Translations under genes and position numbers: made by a program
NCBI GenBank assembly: GCA_021798635.1
Contig: JAJZGH010000031.1
Location: 1-25,846 of the forward strand
Reading direction: 5' to 3'
Source of the DNA: Planctomycetota bacterium
GTDB taxonomy: Bacteria > Planctomycetota > Phycisphaerae > WQYP01
DNA: 25,846 nt
In this document: positions 1-8,500 of the stretch, piece after piece
Numbering within the stretch: position 1 is the stretch's first letter
Layout: each line of letters starts with the position of its first letter
Notes under the pieces: model-generated
Told to the model about the DNA's origin: nothing
The model's input: the letters and a program-made list of their open reading frames with translations, nothing else
The model's database searches: none

Positions 1-28
1 GCTGCTCTACCAACTGAGCTACTGGTGC
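1..28 (-). tRNA. tRNA, 5' part only, cut by the window edge
   Basis: Read on the minus strand, bases 28 to 1 give a 7-base acceptor strand GCACCAG, then T8 A9, a D-stem GCTC, a D-loop AGTTGGTA, the closing GAGC, and A26. This is the canonical layout of tRNA positions 1-28. The anticodon, T-arm and 3' end lie outside the window, so the amino acid cannot be assigned. A promoter-like pair of hexamers sits just upstream, at 41-68. Confidence 0.88.
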
Positions 29-40
29 TTCAGAGCCTCT

Positions 41-68
41 ATCCTACTTGCTTTTCCACCGTTTTCAA
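41..68 (-). promoter_or_regulatory. Probable sigma-70-type promoter of the tRNA gene
   Basis: On the minus strand, TTGAAA (63-68) matches the -35 consensus at five of six positions. It is followed after a 16-base spacer by TAGGAT (41-46), which matches -10 at four of six. Initiation about 7 bases further on would leave a leader of only a few bases before the tRNA at 28, as is usual for tRNA genes. Called from sequence alone. Confidence 0.5.
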
Positions 69-125
69 GCCCGCAAATTTTACCGCCAATTTTACTACCG
101 GGCTGACGCTGGAAAGCAGAGCAGG

Positions 126-141
126 GCCGCAGCTTTGCGGC
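126..141 (-). terminator. GC-rich hairpin downstream of the L,D-transpeptidase gene
   Basis: GCCGCA and TGCGGC form a perfect 6-base-pair stem around a 4-base loop. It lies between the end of the minus-strand operon at 222 and the tRNA promoter. No T-tract follows on the minus strand, so this is at best a weak or Rho-assisted terminator. The rest of 69-221 shows nothing recognisable. Confidence 0.3.
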
Positions 142-221
142 GACGGCCCCTCTTATGCCTCGGCTTTATTTGCTCTACTATCTCCTGTCTCCAAATTCCT
201 GCTCTGATCGGACGGCCCGCT

Positions 222-710
222 TCATGCCATAATTTCGACCGGGGTTCCCACGGGACATAATGCGTAAAGTTCGGTCATGTCGGCATTCGTCAGAGCCACG
301 CAGCCGGCGGTGCCGGAGCGGCCTTCAGCGCAGCCATGAATGAATATTTCGCCACCCAATGGCGTTTTCCATACCCGGTTTTGCACATCTTCATCCGCCA
401 TATCACCGTATTGCAGATCATGGATCAGTTGGTTGTAAATATCCGCAGACAGCAATCCCTGCTGCAGACCGCGATCCGCATCTTCTTTGTTTGGATAATT
501 TAACCCCAGCGACAGATGAAATTTGCTTTGCGGATTTTTGCAAACAATATGAAAACGCCCCTCCGGAGTTTTGCGATCCCCTTCAATTTTTTTATCGCCG
601 ATATTGGAACCGGTGATGCAGGAATAACTTTTAATAAGCATGGTGCCCTCCAGCACCTCGAGTTTCTGGCAGGATTTCATTACGCGGATGTGCAGTTGTT
701 TTGGCATCAT
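222..710 (-). CDS. L,D-transpeptidase (YkuD) family protein
   Basis: The 162-residue product carries the YkuD catalytic signature. It has DRKTPEGRF at about 45-53, then IHGCAEGRSGTAGCVAL at about 124-140, containing the catalytic His125 and Cys137. The family makes 3-3 crosslinks in peptidoglycan or attaches proteins to it. In this subgroup the usual Arg after the Cys is replaced (GCVAL). No signal peptide or membrane segment is visible from any start, which is odd for an enzyme that normally acts outside the membrane. The start was chosen at the ATG that overlaps the stop of the upstream DUF218 gene (ATGATG containing TGA), implying translational coupling. An in-frame extension to 806 would lie wholly inside the DUF218 gene. 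Last gene of a three-gene operon. Confidence 0.85.
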   Translation of the reverse strand: MMPKQLHIRVMKSCQKLEVLEGTMLIKSYSCITGSNIGDKKIEGDRKTPEGRFHIVCKNPQSKFHLSLGLNYPNKEDADRGLQQGLLSADIYNQLIHDLQYGDMADEDVQNRVWKTPLGGEIFIHGCAEGRSGTAGCVALTNADMTELYALCPVGTPVEIMA

Positions 711-1846
711 GGCACACGCTGAGGACGGTGATAATTTTGATCCAGCCAATAGACAGGATAACCCACGAGTTCCCGCACGATCGCCCACGGATTGGTCTGC
801 TGCCACTGGCCGCGGCGGGCCGCAACCGTCCAGACATGCAGGCCCACCTGTCGAAAAGCCAGGCTGGTGCGCGGCAAGTGGTAATCTGAACTGACCGCAA
901 TTACCTTATGCCAGTGGAATGCTTTCACCAGTGCCGCGGCATCATAAGCACTATATCGGGTATTATTTCCGTGATAATCCACAATGATGGCTTTTCCCGG
1001 CACGCCTTGAGCCAGGGCCAGTTTGAGCATGGCCGACGGCTCGTTTTTATATGGATTGGTTTTTCCACGTGGAGCCCGCCCGGTCAGCAGCAGCCGTTGC
1101 GCCCGGTGCTCTTTGAAAAGCGCAACGCCCTCCAGCACGCGCTGCCGGAGGGTGTAGCCGCAGGTATCACCCGGCCCGGTACCCGCACCCAGCACCACGG
1201 CCACGTCCGCATCCATGCCAGGCGGCGGAGGATCTGAAAGAAACATGCCGTGAAATATCCATAAAAAAATCAGGGTGATGGCGGCCATTGCGATAAAATC
1301 ATAACGTCTGTAACAGATGCTACGCCACGGGCCAGGCCGCGCGGCGGCTTGGGCGGCGCGGGCGCTGACGGCATAATCCGGCCGCCCGATAAACCACAGC
1401 AGCAGCGCCGCCAGCACCGGCAAGGACATGGGCATGTACCACGGCATCAGTCCGTGCAGGGTTATTTTCAAATGATAAAAAGTCACGGTGTTAAGAAGTA
1501 AAACCACCGCAATTAACGCCGACGGCAAAAGCAACATGCGATTGAGCCGCCAGGTGCTGTCGGGTGACATATCCAGCGGCGGGCGCAAACGCAATATTTG
1601 CAAAATTATCAGACTGGCCAGCCAGATCCATGGGAGGACAAATGCGACAAATGCCCCGGCAAAGCGCAGGTCCAACCAACGCCAAGATTGCAATGTAATG
1701 ACACTGACCAGAGCACCAGCAAAAATTCCGAAATCCAACAGGCGAAAAAAAATACCGGTCGTGCGGCATGCGGTATTCAAAGCGGCGGGTGGGGATTGAA
1801 CGATCGTGTCCTGCATGCCATGAGTATATATCAGACCCGATTTCAC
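707..1846 (-). CDS. Multipass membrane protein with C-terminal DUF218 (YdcF/SanA/ElyC-like) domain
   Basis: The 379-residue protein has about five hydrophobic segments (roughly 35-55, 63-86, 104-124, 134-153 and 184-203), then a DUF218 domain from about 213 to 340. Typical DUF218 features are VVLGAG at 217-222, LRQRVLEGVALF at about 233-244, LLLTG at 252-256, EPSAM at 269-273, and SSDYHLPR at 319-326. E. coli relatives SanA and ElyC act in envelope integrity and peptidoglycan or undecaprenyl-phosphate metabolism, but the biochemical activity is unsettled. The start is a GTG at 1846 that overlaps the HAD gene's TGA (GTGA). An ATG ten codons in is the alternative. The downstream L,D-transpeptidase supports a cell-wall role. 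Confidence 0.85.
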   Translation of the reverse strand: MKSGLIYTHGMQDTIVQSPPAALNTACRTTGIFFRLLDFGIFAGALVSVITLQSWRWLDLRFAGAFVAFVLPWIWLASLIILQILRLRPPLDMSPDSTWRLNRMLLLPSALIAVVLLLNTVTFYHLKITLHGLMPWYMPMSLPVLAALLLWFIGRPDYAVSARAAQAAARPGPWRSICYRRYDFIAMAAITLIFLWIFHGMFLSDPPPPGMDADVAVVLGAGTGPGDTCGYTLRQRVLEGVALFKEHRAQRLLLTGRAPRGKTNPYKNEPSAMLKLALAQGVPGKAIIVDYHGNNTRYSAYDAAALVKAFHWHKVIAVSSDYHLPRTSLAFRQVGLHVWTVAARRGQWQQTNPWAIVRELVGYPVYWLDQNYHRPQRVP

Positions 1847-2808
1847 GCCAGCGCGAAACGTTCAATGGCCACGGCTACGCCATCTTCCCGATTGGAGGGT
1901 ACAACATGCAGCGCCGCTTTGCGTATGTGCTCCGGGCCATTGGCCATGGCGGCACTTACGCCGGCCCATTGGAGCATGGGCAGGTCATTGGCGTTATCCC
2001 CCACTGCCAGTACATTATCCCGTGTTATTCCATAGGACTTGCAGACAAAATCCAGGGCCATGGCCTTGTTGGTATCCGGCGCGACGATCTGCAGCAATCG
2101 TGAATCACTGCGAAACAGGCCGATACGATCCTCAAAACGCCGTGGCAGTAGCTGGCATAACTCTTCGATGATGGAGGCTTTGGCATGAAACATGATGCGC
2201 GTTACCGGCACGTGCAGGAAGGTTTCCATCGCGGCAATGACATCCGGATTAAAACTTCGCCCGGTGGGAACGGCATCGGCCGGAACAATCCCGAAGTGAT
2301 CGGAATAAAGTTTGTCAATAATTTCCACGCTGGGAATAACTTGCGGGCAACGCAGTCGGGCATAGTCAATGACCCGGCGGACCAGGGCATGGGGCAGACT
2401 GATATGCCGCAGCACGCATTTCTGATTTTCATCCCAGATCAGCGCTCCGTTATGGCTGATGATCGGGGTTTGCAGCTTTAACGCCCGATGATAAAACCGA
2501 ACACTCCGCGGCGGCCGGGCGGTGGCAAGTACAACATGAATGCCCCTTTTGGCGGCCAGATGGATCGCATGGTGAACGCGCGGGGTAATGGATTCTTTGG
2601 GGCTAAGTAGCGTGCCATCCATATCCAGGGCGATCATTTTGATGGCCCGGGGCGGTGCCGCAACGCTGGTTGAAAAAGCCGGCAGAGCCGTGGTGGCGGC
2701 CGGAGCTTTCGCAAACGCCACAACATTGCGGGAAGATCCGGCGCCGCCCAAGGTGCGGCGCGGAGCAACCATTTTTCGCAGTGATTCCACTAATTCATCT
2801 ACTGACAT
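1843..2808 (-). CDS. HAD-superfamily Cof-type hydrolase
   Basis: The 321-residue protein has all four HAD motifs: DMDGTLL (catalytic Asp62 and Asp64), LATAR (about 94-98), Lys248 in the TNKAMAL stretch, and GDNANDLPML (about 270-279). The long insert between motifs II and III is a Cof/IIB-type cap, typical of sugar-phosphate or nucleotide phosphatases; the substrate cannot be told. Residues 1-57 are an Ala/Pro-rich extension not usual in the family. The enzyme core begins at an internal Met58 (2637), which could be the true start. The ATG at 2808 was preferred over a TTG at 2856. The stop overlaps the DUF218 start, so this is the first gene of a coupled envelope operon. Confidence 0.88.
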   Translation of the reverse strand: MSVDELVESLRKMVAPRRTLGGAGSSRNVVAFAKAPAATTALPAFSTSVAAPPRAIKMIALDMDGTLLSPKESITPRVHHAIHLAAKRGIHVVLATARPPRSVRFYHRALKLQTPIISHNGALIWDENQKCVLRHISLPHALVRRVIDYARLRCPQVIPSVEIIDKLYSDHFGIVPADAVPTGRSFNPDVIAAMETFLHVPVTRIMFHAKASIIEELCQLLPRRFEDRIGLFRSDSRLLQIVAPDTNKAMALDFVCKSYGITRDNVLAVGDNANDLPMLQWAGVSAAMANGPEHIRKAALHVVPSNREDGVAVAIERFALA

Positions 2809-2986
2809 AATCAATCCGCTCAAACAAGATACACACACCGACGCCGGAACCAACAATATTTTCAGGCGTCCATGCGGCTCCCTCCGGGAACACGCACTAT
2901 TGAACAGGCACTTGTATCATCGGTCAGGAAGCGATGTTACATGAGTGAACGTCCATAAAATTTCCCCTTCCGATAATGAAGCACCG

Positions 2987-3007
2987 AACGCTTTATTTTT
3001 AAGCGTT
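2987..3007 (-). terminator. Inverted repeat between minus-strand genes, possible weak terminator
   Basis: AACGCTT and AAGCGTT form a perfect 7-base-pair stem around an A/T-only 7-base loop. It lies downstream of the minus-strand membrane-protein gene that ends at 3062. No U-tract follows on that strand. The rest of 2809-3061 contains no convincing gene or strong promoter. Confidence 0.3.
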
Positions 3008-3061
3008 TAATCAAACTCTTCCCACAGCTGGACTTCCCCGCGACGTCGGCTTTTTCGGACG

Positions 3062-3862
3062 CTAGTTAAAGCGTCGCATGATCGGCGCGATGCGCGACGC
3101 AAGAGCCGATTTTTCCTGGCTTGAGAGTTGATCCATGATCTTGGCAACGTACCGGGATATCGCCTTGGTCCGACGAGCCTGAATCAAAGCGGCGTATCGG
3201 CGAGCCAGAGCCATGACCCTTATAGCGGCATCCTTTCTCGGGCCGGCTTTGGAGACGTGCCCTTTGGTCTTCAAAAACGCCTGGAGCGCCTTTTTTATCC
3301 GCCCCAGCAGATCAGGATCAACCAGCCCTTCCTGCTGCGATTGATTCAGCATCGCCAGGGACGTCTGAAAAGCCTGTTGGTCCAGAGTTACCACATTCAT
3401 CTGACTTTTAGTGAGATGCGCGTCGAGCAGCCAACGCCGCATTAACCATGGACCGCGCAACTGGGCGAACATCAGCGCCTGTCCCGCCGGATCGGAAACC
3501 GCCTTAACCTGTTGGACCCAGGCGGGCACGCCGGGCTTGGAGGCGCTAAGCAGCTTCACGGCCAAGGCCCGCGTCACATCACTGGGATAGCTGACAACAT
3601 CTACAGCACCCTGAGCGTCCGCGAATTTATACGTGACGGTAGCAAATTTGGATGAGGGGTTGGCCGGATTGGCAGCACTGATCGGACGGTAGGGGTCAAC
3701 ACCGGCCGGTCGGAATACCTGGTAAAAGGCCACAGCATCAGATGTTGGGCGACCAAAGAGCGTTCCTAAGTGCAGTACCAGGTAGATACCAGCAAACAGT
3801 ATCAACAGAACGGCAACCGCTGCTTTTATTATATCCGGTCGTTTTAAGTCGATAAGTTTCAC
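3062..3862 (-). CDS. Single-pass membrane protein of unknown family
   Basis: I do not recognise this 266-residue protein. It has one strong N-terminal membrane helix (about 10-32). A short region with FYQVFRPAGVDPYRP follows. The C-terminal half (about 150-266) is helix-rich and strongly basic, with many Lys, Arg and Gln residues and no catalytic motif I can name. The orientation is likely N-in with the bulk outside, which is inference. The start is a GTG at 3862 with GGTGG seven to eight bases upstream. A TTG at 3886 would add eight residues. A possible -10 (TATTAT, minus strand, 3910-3915) lies about 50 bases upstream without a clear -35. It sits between the envelope operon and a secreted esterase and shares no overlap with either. 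Confidence 0.65.
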   Translation of the reverse strand: MKLIDLKRPDIIKAAVAVLLILFAGIYLVLHLGTLFGRPTSDAVAFYQVFRPAGVDPYRPISAANPANPSSKFATVTYKFADAQGAVDVVSYPSDVTRALAVKLLSASKPGVPAWVQQVKAVSDPAGQALMFAQLRGPWLMRRWLLDAHLTKSQMNVVTLDQQAFQTSLAMLNQSQQEGLVDPDLLGRIKKALQAFLKTKGHVSKAGPRKDAAIRVMALARRYAALIQARRTKAISRYVAKIMDQLSSQEKSALASRIAPIMRRFN

Positions 3863-4067
3863 AAAACCACCATTGTTATGCAGCAATTGAGACCTTCACC
3901 ATACGACCAATAATAACGACACAGGCGTCGAAACATTGCATGTACGTGATGGTGGGATCACGCCCTTACATTGGGTCCTCATTGGCTAGAACGCACCAGT
4001 CCCCTAACGGTTGCGGAAATATCACCCGTTTCGTCTGCAATTTTACCCAATGGCCATATTTATTCCA

Positions 4068-4087
4068 CAGGCTGTATTACCAGCCTG
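4068..4087 (-). terminator. Hairpin spanning the stop codon of the SGNH esterase gene
   Basis: On the minus strand CAGGCTG and CAGCCTG pair perfectly over 7 bases with a 6-base loop (GTAATA) that contains the esterase stop codon TAA. The downstream sequence is A/T-rich but has no true T-run, so termination is plausible but unproven. The remainder of 3863-4067 holds nothing else recognisable. Confidence 0.35.
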
Positions 4088-5396
4088 AAGGTTTCACCGT
4101 GGAATATTGCGGATCGCGTGGAATATGAAAGGCCTTGACCGGGTCCGGATGGGCAGGGTTGAAGGGCTTTATTCCGGGCCGGATAAATGCAGCCAACGGT
4201 AAATGGGCCTTCTGAATACCCAGTACCACGCATTTGGCGATTTCATAGGCACCGTAATCATCGTTATGCGTACGATCTACAAAAGCTACTTTCGATTCAT
4301 CAGGTCCCAAGTAATTAAAAAATTCGGTGCTCATTGCATTGAGATCAATCAGGGGTACATTCTGTTGTTTGGCAATCCGCCGCATTTCAATCGGAAAGCC
4401 GACCAGACTGTTGTAAATTTTCCCATGCCGATACAATCGCCGGGCCATGGGTGTAACGAGCACGGGAATGGCGTGGTGGGCGCGGGCCTGCGCGATCATC
4501 GTGAGCAGGGACGTGCGGTATTCATGTTGAGGCCCGGCATTTTTGCCGCGTTCATGCTGATCGTTATGGCCGAACTCAATAAACAGATAATCCCCGGGAC
4601 GAATCAGGCTCATGACCTTCTTTAAGCGATTTTCCCAGATAAAGCTGTTGGCGGATTCACCATCCTCGGCGTAATTAGCCACCACGACGCGGCGCGGCAC
4701 GAAAAAGCGTGTGAACATTTGTCCCCAACTGCACCAGGGTTCAAAACGCTGATCGGTATCCGTTGAATCACCGGCGATATAGATCGTGATCGGATGCGCT
4801 TTGGTTATGGTCATGGCACACAAACAGGGACGCGTATTGCTGAATTCAACGGTGAGTTTGTTGTCCCATTCCAAGGAGCCAATCTCCCGCGGCTTGAGCC
4901 GAACCTTGCCGCCAGTGGAAATTTCCGGTGTGCGGGTATTGACCGTAAAGGTGCGTGTTACAAATTTTCCTGGCGCGGTGACGATTTTTCTGAACATCAA
5001 CCGCCGCTGTTCGGCTTTTACCGTGGTAACTGAATTTCCCTTCAGATCCCCCAGCGTCACGGAAACATTATAATTTCCCGAGGGCAATCTAATTGAAAAA
5101 AAGAAGGGCTTGCGACTGGTAACAAACGCACCGCGTACGCCCTGGGTATTGCTGCGATGAACGCCTTTTACCTTAAAGCCCAAATCGAAACCGTAACCCC
5201 GGGCGGGAGTATAGGCCATATTGGGCAGCACCTGGATATAACCAGGCACATGCCGCCCCGGTCCAAACTGAAATTTCAGAGGAAGTTGCAAATTTGCTGC
5301 CCGCAGAGCGCTGGCGGGCAGTGCCAAGATTGCCATGCCGATAAGACCTGCCGCCGCCATGCTAAAAGCCCGAGTTGATCTGCCGAATTTAATCAT
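4077..5396 (-). CDS. Secreted SGNH/GDSL esterase, rhamnogalacturonan acetylesterase (CE12)-like
   Basis: The 439-residue protein begins with a signal peptide (basic N-terminus, hydrophobic 11-28, cleavage near ALRAA). Residues about 38-200 form a beta-rich N-terminal domain like those of bacterial rhamnogalacturonan acetylesterases. From 204 the SGNH hydrolase domain shows block I GDST (Ser211 nucleophile), the block II Gly246, block III GHND (Asn278), and block V DRTH (Asp374, His377). The likely role is removal of acetyl groups from rhamnogalacturonan or another esterified plant polysaccharide, outside the cytoplasm. The start ATG has GGAG about 9 bases upstream. The gene has its own promoter at 5454-5482 and is not linked to the ATPase gene upstream. 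Substrate assignment is by family and by the GH39/GH106 genes elsewhere in the window. Confidence 0.85.
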   Translation of the reverse strand: MIKFGRSTRAFSMAAAGLIGMAILALPASALRAANLQLPLKFQFGPGRHVPGYIQVLPNMAYTPARGYGFDLGFKVKGVHRSNTQGVRGAFVTSRKPFFFSIRLPSGNYNVSVTLGDLKGNSVTTVKAEQRRLMFRKIVTAPGKFVTRTFTVNTRTPEISTGGKVRLKPREIGSLEWDNKLTVEFSNTRPCLCAMTITKAHPITIYIAGDSTDTDQRFEPWCSWGQMFTRFFVPRRVVVANYAEDGESANSFIWENRLKKVMSLIRPGDYLFIEFGHNDQHERGKNAGPQHEYRTSLLTMIAQARAHHAIPVLVTPMARRLYRHGKIYNSLVGFPIEMRRIAKQQNVPLIDLNAMSTEFFNYLGPDESKVAFVDRTHNDDYGAYEIAKCVVLGIQKAHLPLAAFIRPGIKPFNPAHPDPVKAFHIPRDPQYSTVKPSGW

Positions 5397-5453
5397 TCTA
5401 AGTTACTCCGCAATGCCATTGCCTAACCTCTGATGAGCCACTATTCGCAGTGA

Positions 5454-5482
5454 AATATATCAGCCGGGAGAAAAAATGTCGA
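5454..5482 (-). promoter_or_regulatory. Sigma-70-type promoter of the SGNH esterase gene
   Basis: On the minus strand TCGACA (5477-5482, five of six to TTGACA) and TATATT (5454-5459, five of six to TATAAT) are separated by exactly 17 bases. Initiation near 5447 would give a leader of about 50 bases before the ATG at 5396. The match indicates independent transcription from the type VII-like locus that ends at 5569. Confidence 0.6.
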
Positions 5483-5568
5483 ACCGGATAGCGTGATAAT
5501 TATTTATGCAATTTCCATTAATTACCAGCACTAAAAGTTGGGTAAAGATTATTGGCTTTATAAAACTG

Positions 5569-8500
5569 CTATTTTCCGTGTTGCCGGCTTTGAATCCATG
5601 CGGGTCCGGGGAGGGCGTAGGGGCGGAATTTTTCCATGACGCCCTGCTCCTCGCTGCATGACAAACCGCGGTAGAAGCCCAGATTATTGGCGATTGGAGA
5701 GTCAATTAAACTGCTGGAATCCGCAGCACTCATTTGAAAGAGCACCCTATTGTCAAATTCTCTCTGGGCGGATCGTTCAAAGGTGCGTTCCAGGGACGCC
5801 AGTGTATCAACCCATGTCACTATGTGAATACCGACGCCGGGGCCATCCCGCAGAATTTCACTAAATTCCTTTGCCGGGTTGGGGGCCTTGGCTTCATCGC
5901 CCGAGGACATTGAGAAGCTAAAGTCGTCCTCGTTTTTCCGCAACATGCGATAACGCTGCAGAGCGTAGATGAAAATAAAGGTCTCAGGCGCATTGGGCGA
6001 CTCCTCGGACAGTCGACGATGAACTTCTTGATTGACTGCGTGGATGGTATCTCCGATGCCGCGCCATTCGACGATTTGCACGTCCGGACCTAATGCGGGC
6101 GTGAGGCGTTCAAACGTACCGGCCAAGCGGGAATCCGCCGCCAATCCATCCATGATATAAAATTTTGCCCCACCGGCGGGATACTGAGCCGCCAAAGAAA
6201 TTAACGACCAGACCATCAGTGAGAGGGCTTGTTCCTCCTGCTGGCCGACCAGCAGAACATTGGATCCGCTTTGCCGCCGCAGGGTCAGGACCGCAGGGTC
6301 TTTAATGGCCACCGGCTCGCCAATCCAGGCGTGGGCTGAGGTGGGAATTTTGCTGGGCCTGCCGCCCGCCAGCAGAGCGGTCAGTTGTTTATTCATCTGA
6401 GCATCCGCGGGCGCGTTGCCCTCAAATATGACCGGTGGCTCGTGGTGGAATGAAGCGGCGTTGGCCCGGCTGCTGATTTGATCCAGATAAATTTCCCGCT
6501 TTTCATCGGGCAGCCAAGCCACTTGGAAGGGGCTGTTGGCCTCTACCAAACCGCCGGCATCATTGTAAATTGCGGCACCCGGGCGCGAAAGCAAGCGCGC
6601 CGCCGAGTTATTATCTCCAAGGATTATCTGCGAATCGGCCTCACTGACCTGCAAGGCAATGCGCACGGCCATTTGTCCGATGGTGCTCCGGGCCAATCCG
6701 GAAGTACCGCCAATAGTCTGTGAACCCAGCAGCAGATGAATGCCAAAGGCCCGGCCCTGCCGCACCAGACGATCCATTAACAATCCGGCTTGTTGGGCCA
6801 ATTTATCATCTTCGGAAAAAAATTCCTGAAATTCGTCAATGACCAGCAGCGTTCGCGGCATGGTTTGTGCGTCGGGGCCGCGACGATACGACGGCAGGTC
6901 CTGCACGCCGGCCTTGCGGAATAATTCACCCCGGCGAGCCAATTCCACATCCAGACGTTCCAACACACTTAAGCCAAACTCCCGATCACTTTCCACCGCA
7001 ATCGCCCGGGCATGAGGCAGATGATGGGTCGCGTAGGTTTTAAATTCCACGCCCTTTTTAAAGTCAATAAGATACAGCTCAATTTGATCCGGTGAATACC
7101 ACATTGCCAGATTTGTCACAATCGCATGCAGCAGGGTGGATTTACCGGAACCGGTTTTGCCCGCCAAAAGCGCGTGCTGAGCCATCGCCCGCCCCAGTCG
7201 CAACATTTGTAGTCGCGTCGCCCCCATGCGGCCGATCGGGACAGCCAGGGAGTCAGAACTGTCGAGCGACCAGAATTCTTCATTGCCCGGCGCAATAGTA
7301 TCAAAGGAGACTTCTACATTCTGGTTGGCTTTGGCGGCCTGACCAATTTTATCCAAGAGCGGTGTAAAGACTTCTTCGGTGGGCGGCTGATCCAGTAACA
7401 GCGGGAACTGCCCGAACACATCATCCTTCCAACTGAAGGCTTCCGCTTTCTGTACAATATTAACACAGTGCGAGGCGATATCTTCCAACTGCGTTGCCGA
7501 GCCGGCGGGCATTTGCATGTCACCAGCCGCCAGCAGATACACGCCGCAACGCGCACCGGTCGCGGCAATACTGGCCAGCCTTCGCAAAGAATCGCGCTCA
7601 AACCCCGTCGGGAAATCAGCAATAACAACGAAACGGTATGGCTCGGCCAATTCGCCGGCCTGCGCGTTGTAATCATCAATGGTGGCAAATTCATTGCGCA
7701 GGTACTTTTGAATGACCGTTTCCATGTGTTCTGTGAGGTCGGCAAGCCGCTGTTCAATTTGTTCGGGGCGCGTCCAGATACGTCCTCCCACCAGCGCTTC
7801 ATCATGATCTGCAAGCCGCATAAAGCCCGCAAAATTCTGCCCCAGTCCTACGGGGTCAATGATGGTAAATCTCGCCCGCCCCGGCGGCAACTGAGTGAGA
7901 ATACTGATCATCACGGATTGCAGCATCCGCAGCGCCGCCGGCCGCCCGGTACGATCATAGCGCACCAGCATGGAGGCCCCAAAGGGAAATTCCAGCGTCG
8001 CCGGCGCGGCAAACACCCCCGGGAATTCCAGCTTTACCGTTTCCCCTTTGGCTCCAGCGGCAACCGCCCGCCTGAGATCTACCGCAAACTCACCGAAGCG
8101 GATAATTTTGGGAAATGTATGAGAGGGGGTCCAGTTCTCCCATGATGGCGTGCCGGCGCGGCCAACATTTTCTTTTATCAACATATCCCCATTAGTGTGT
8201 TCGCCAGAAGATGGGTCCGCCGTATGCGTCAAACCATTTTTCAACCGGTTTTTCAGAACCAGCATGGCCTGATCATATTGCCGCCGATTATCCGCGAGAC
8301 CTTCATCGTGTTGTCGTTGTGCCGCCAGAATATCCGCATCGTGCTGCTTCCGCAGGGCCTGACTTTGAGATTCGTTCTGTTCTTGCGCGGCACGAACAGC
8401 GGCGTCGCGTTGCGCATCGCTTTCGGCCTTGCTGGTGTCATATTGCTGCTGGGACTCCTGTCGCCGGGCGGTGCGTTTGGCTTCAATGTTTTGAGCGGCG

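Noticed and set aside
2862..2884. Strong GGAGG followed by ATG on the minus strand before the HAD gene
   Set aside because: The ATG opens a frame of only three codons and is out of frame with the HAD gene. It could be a leader peptide or an accident; there is no support for either.
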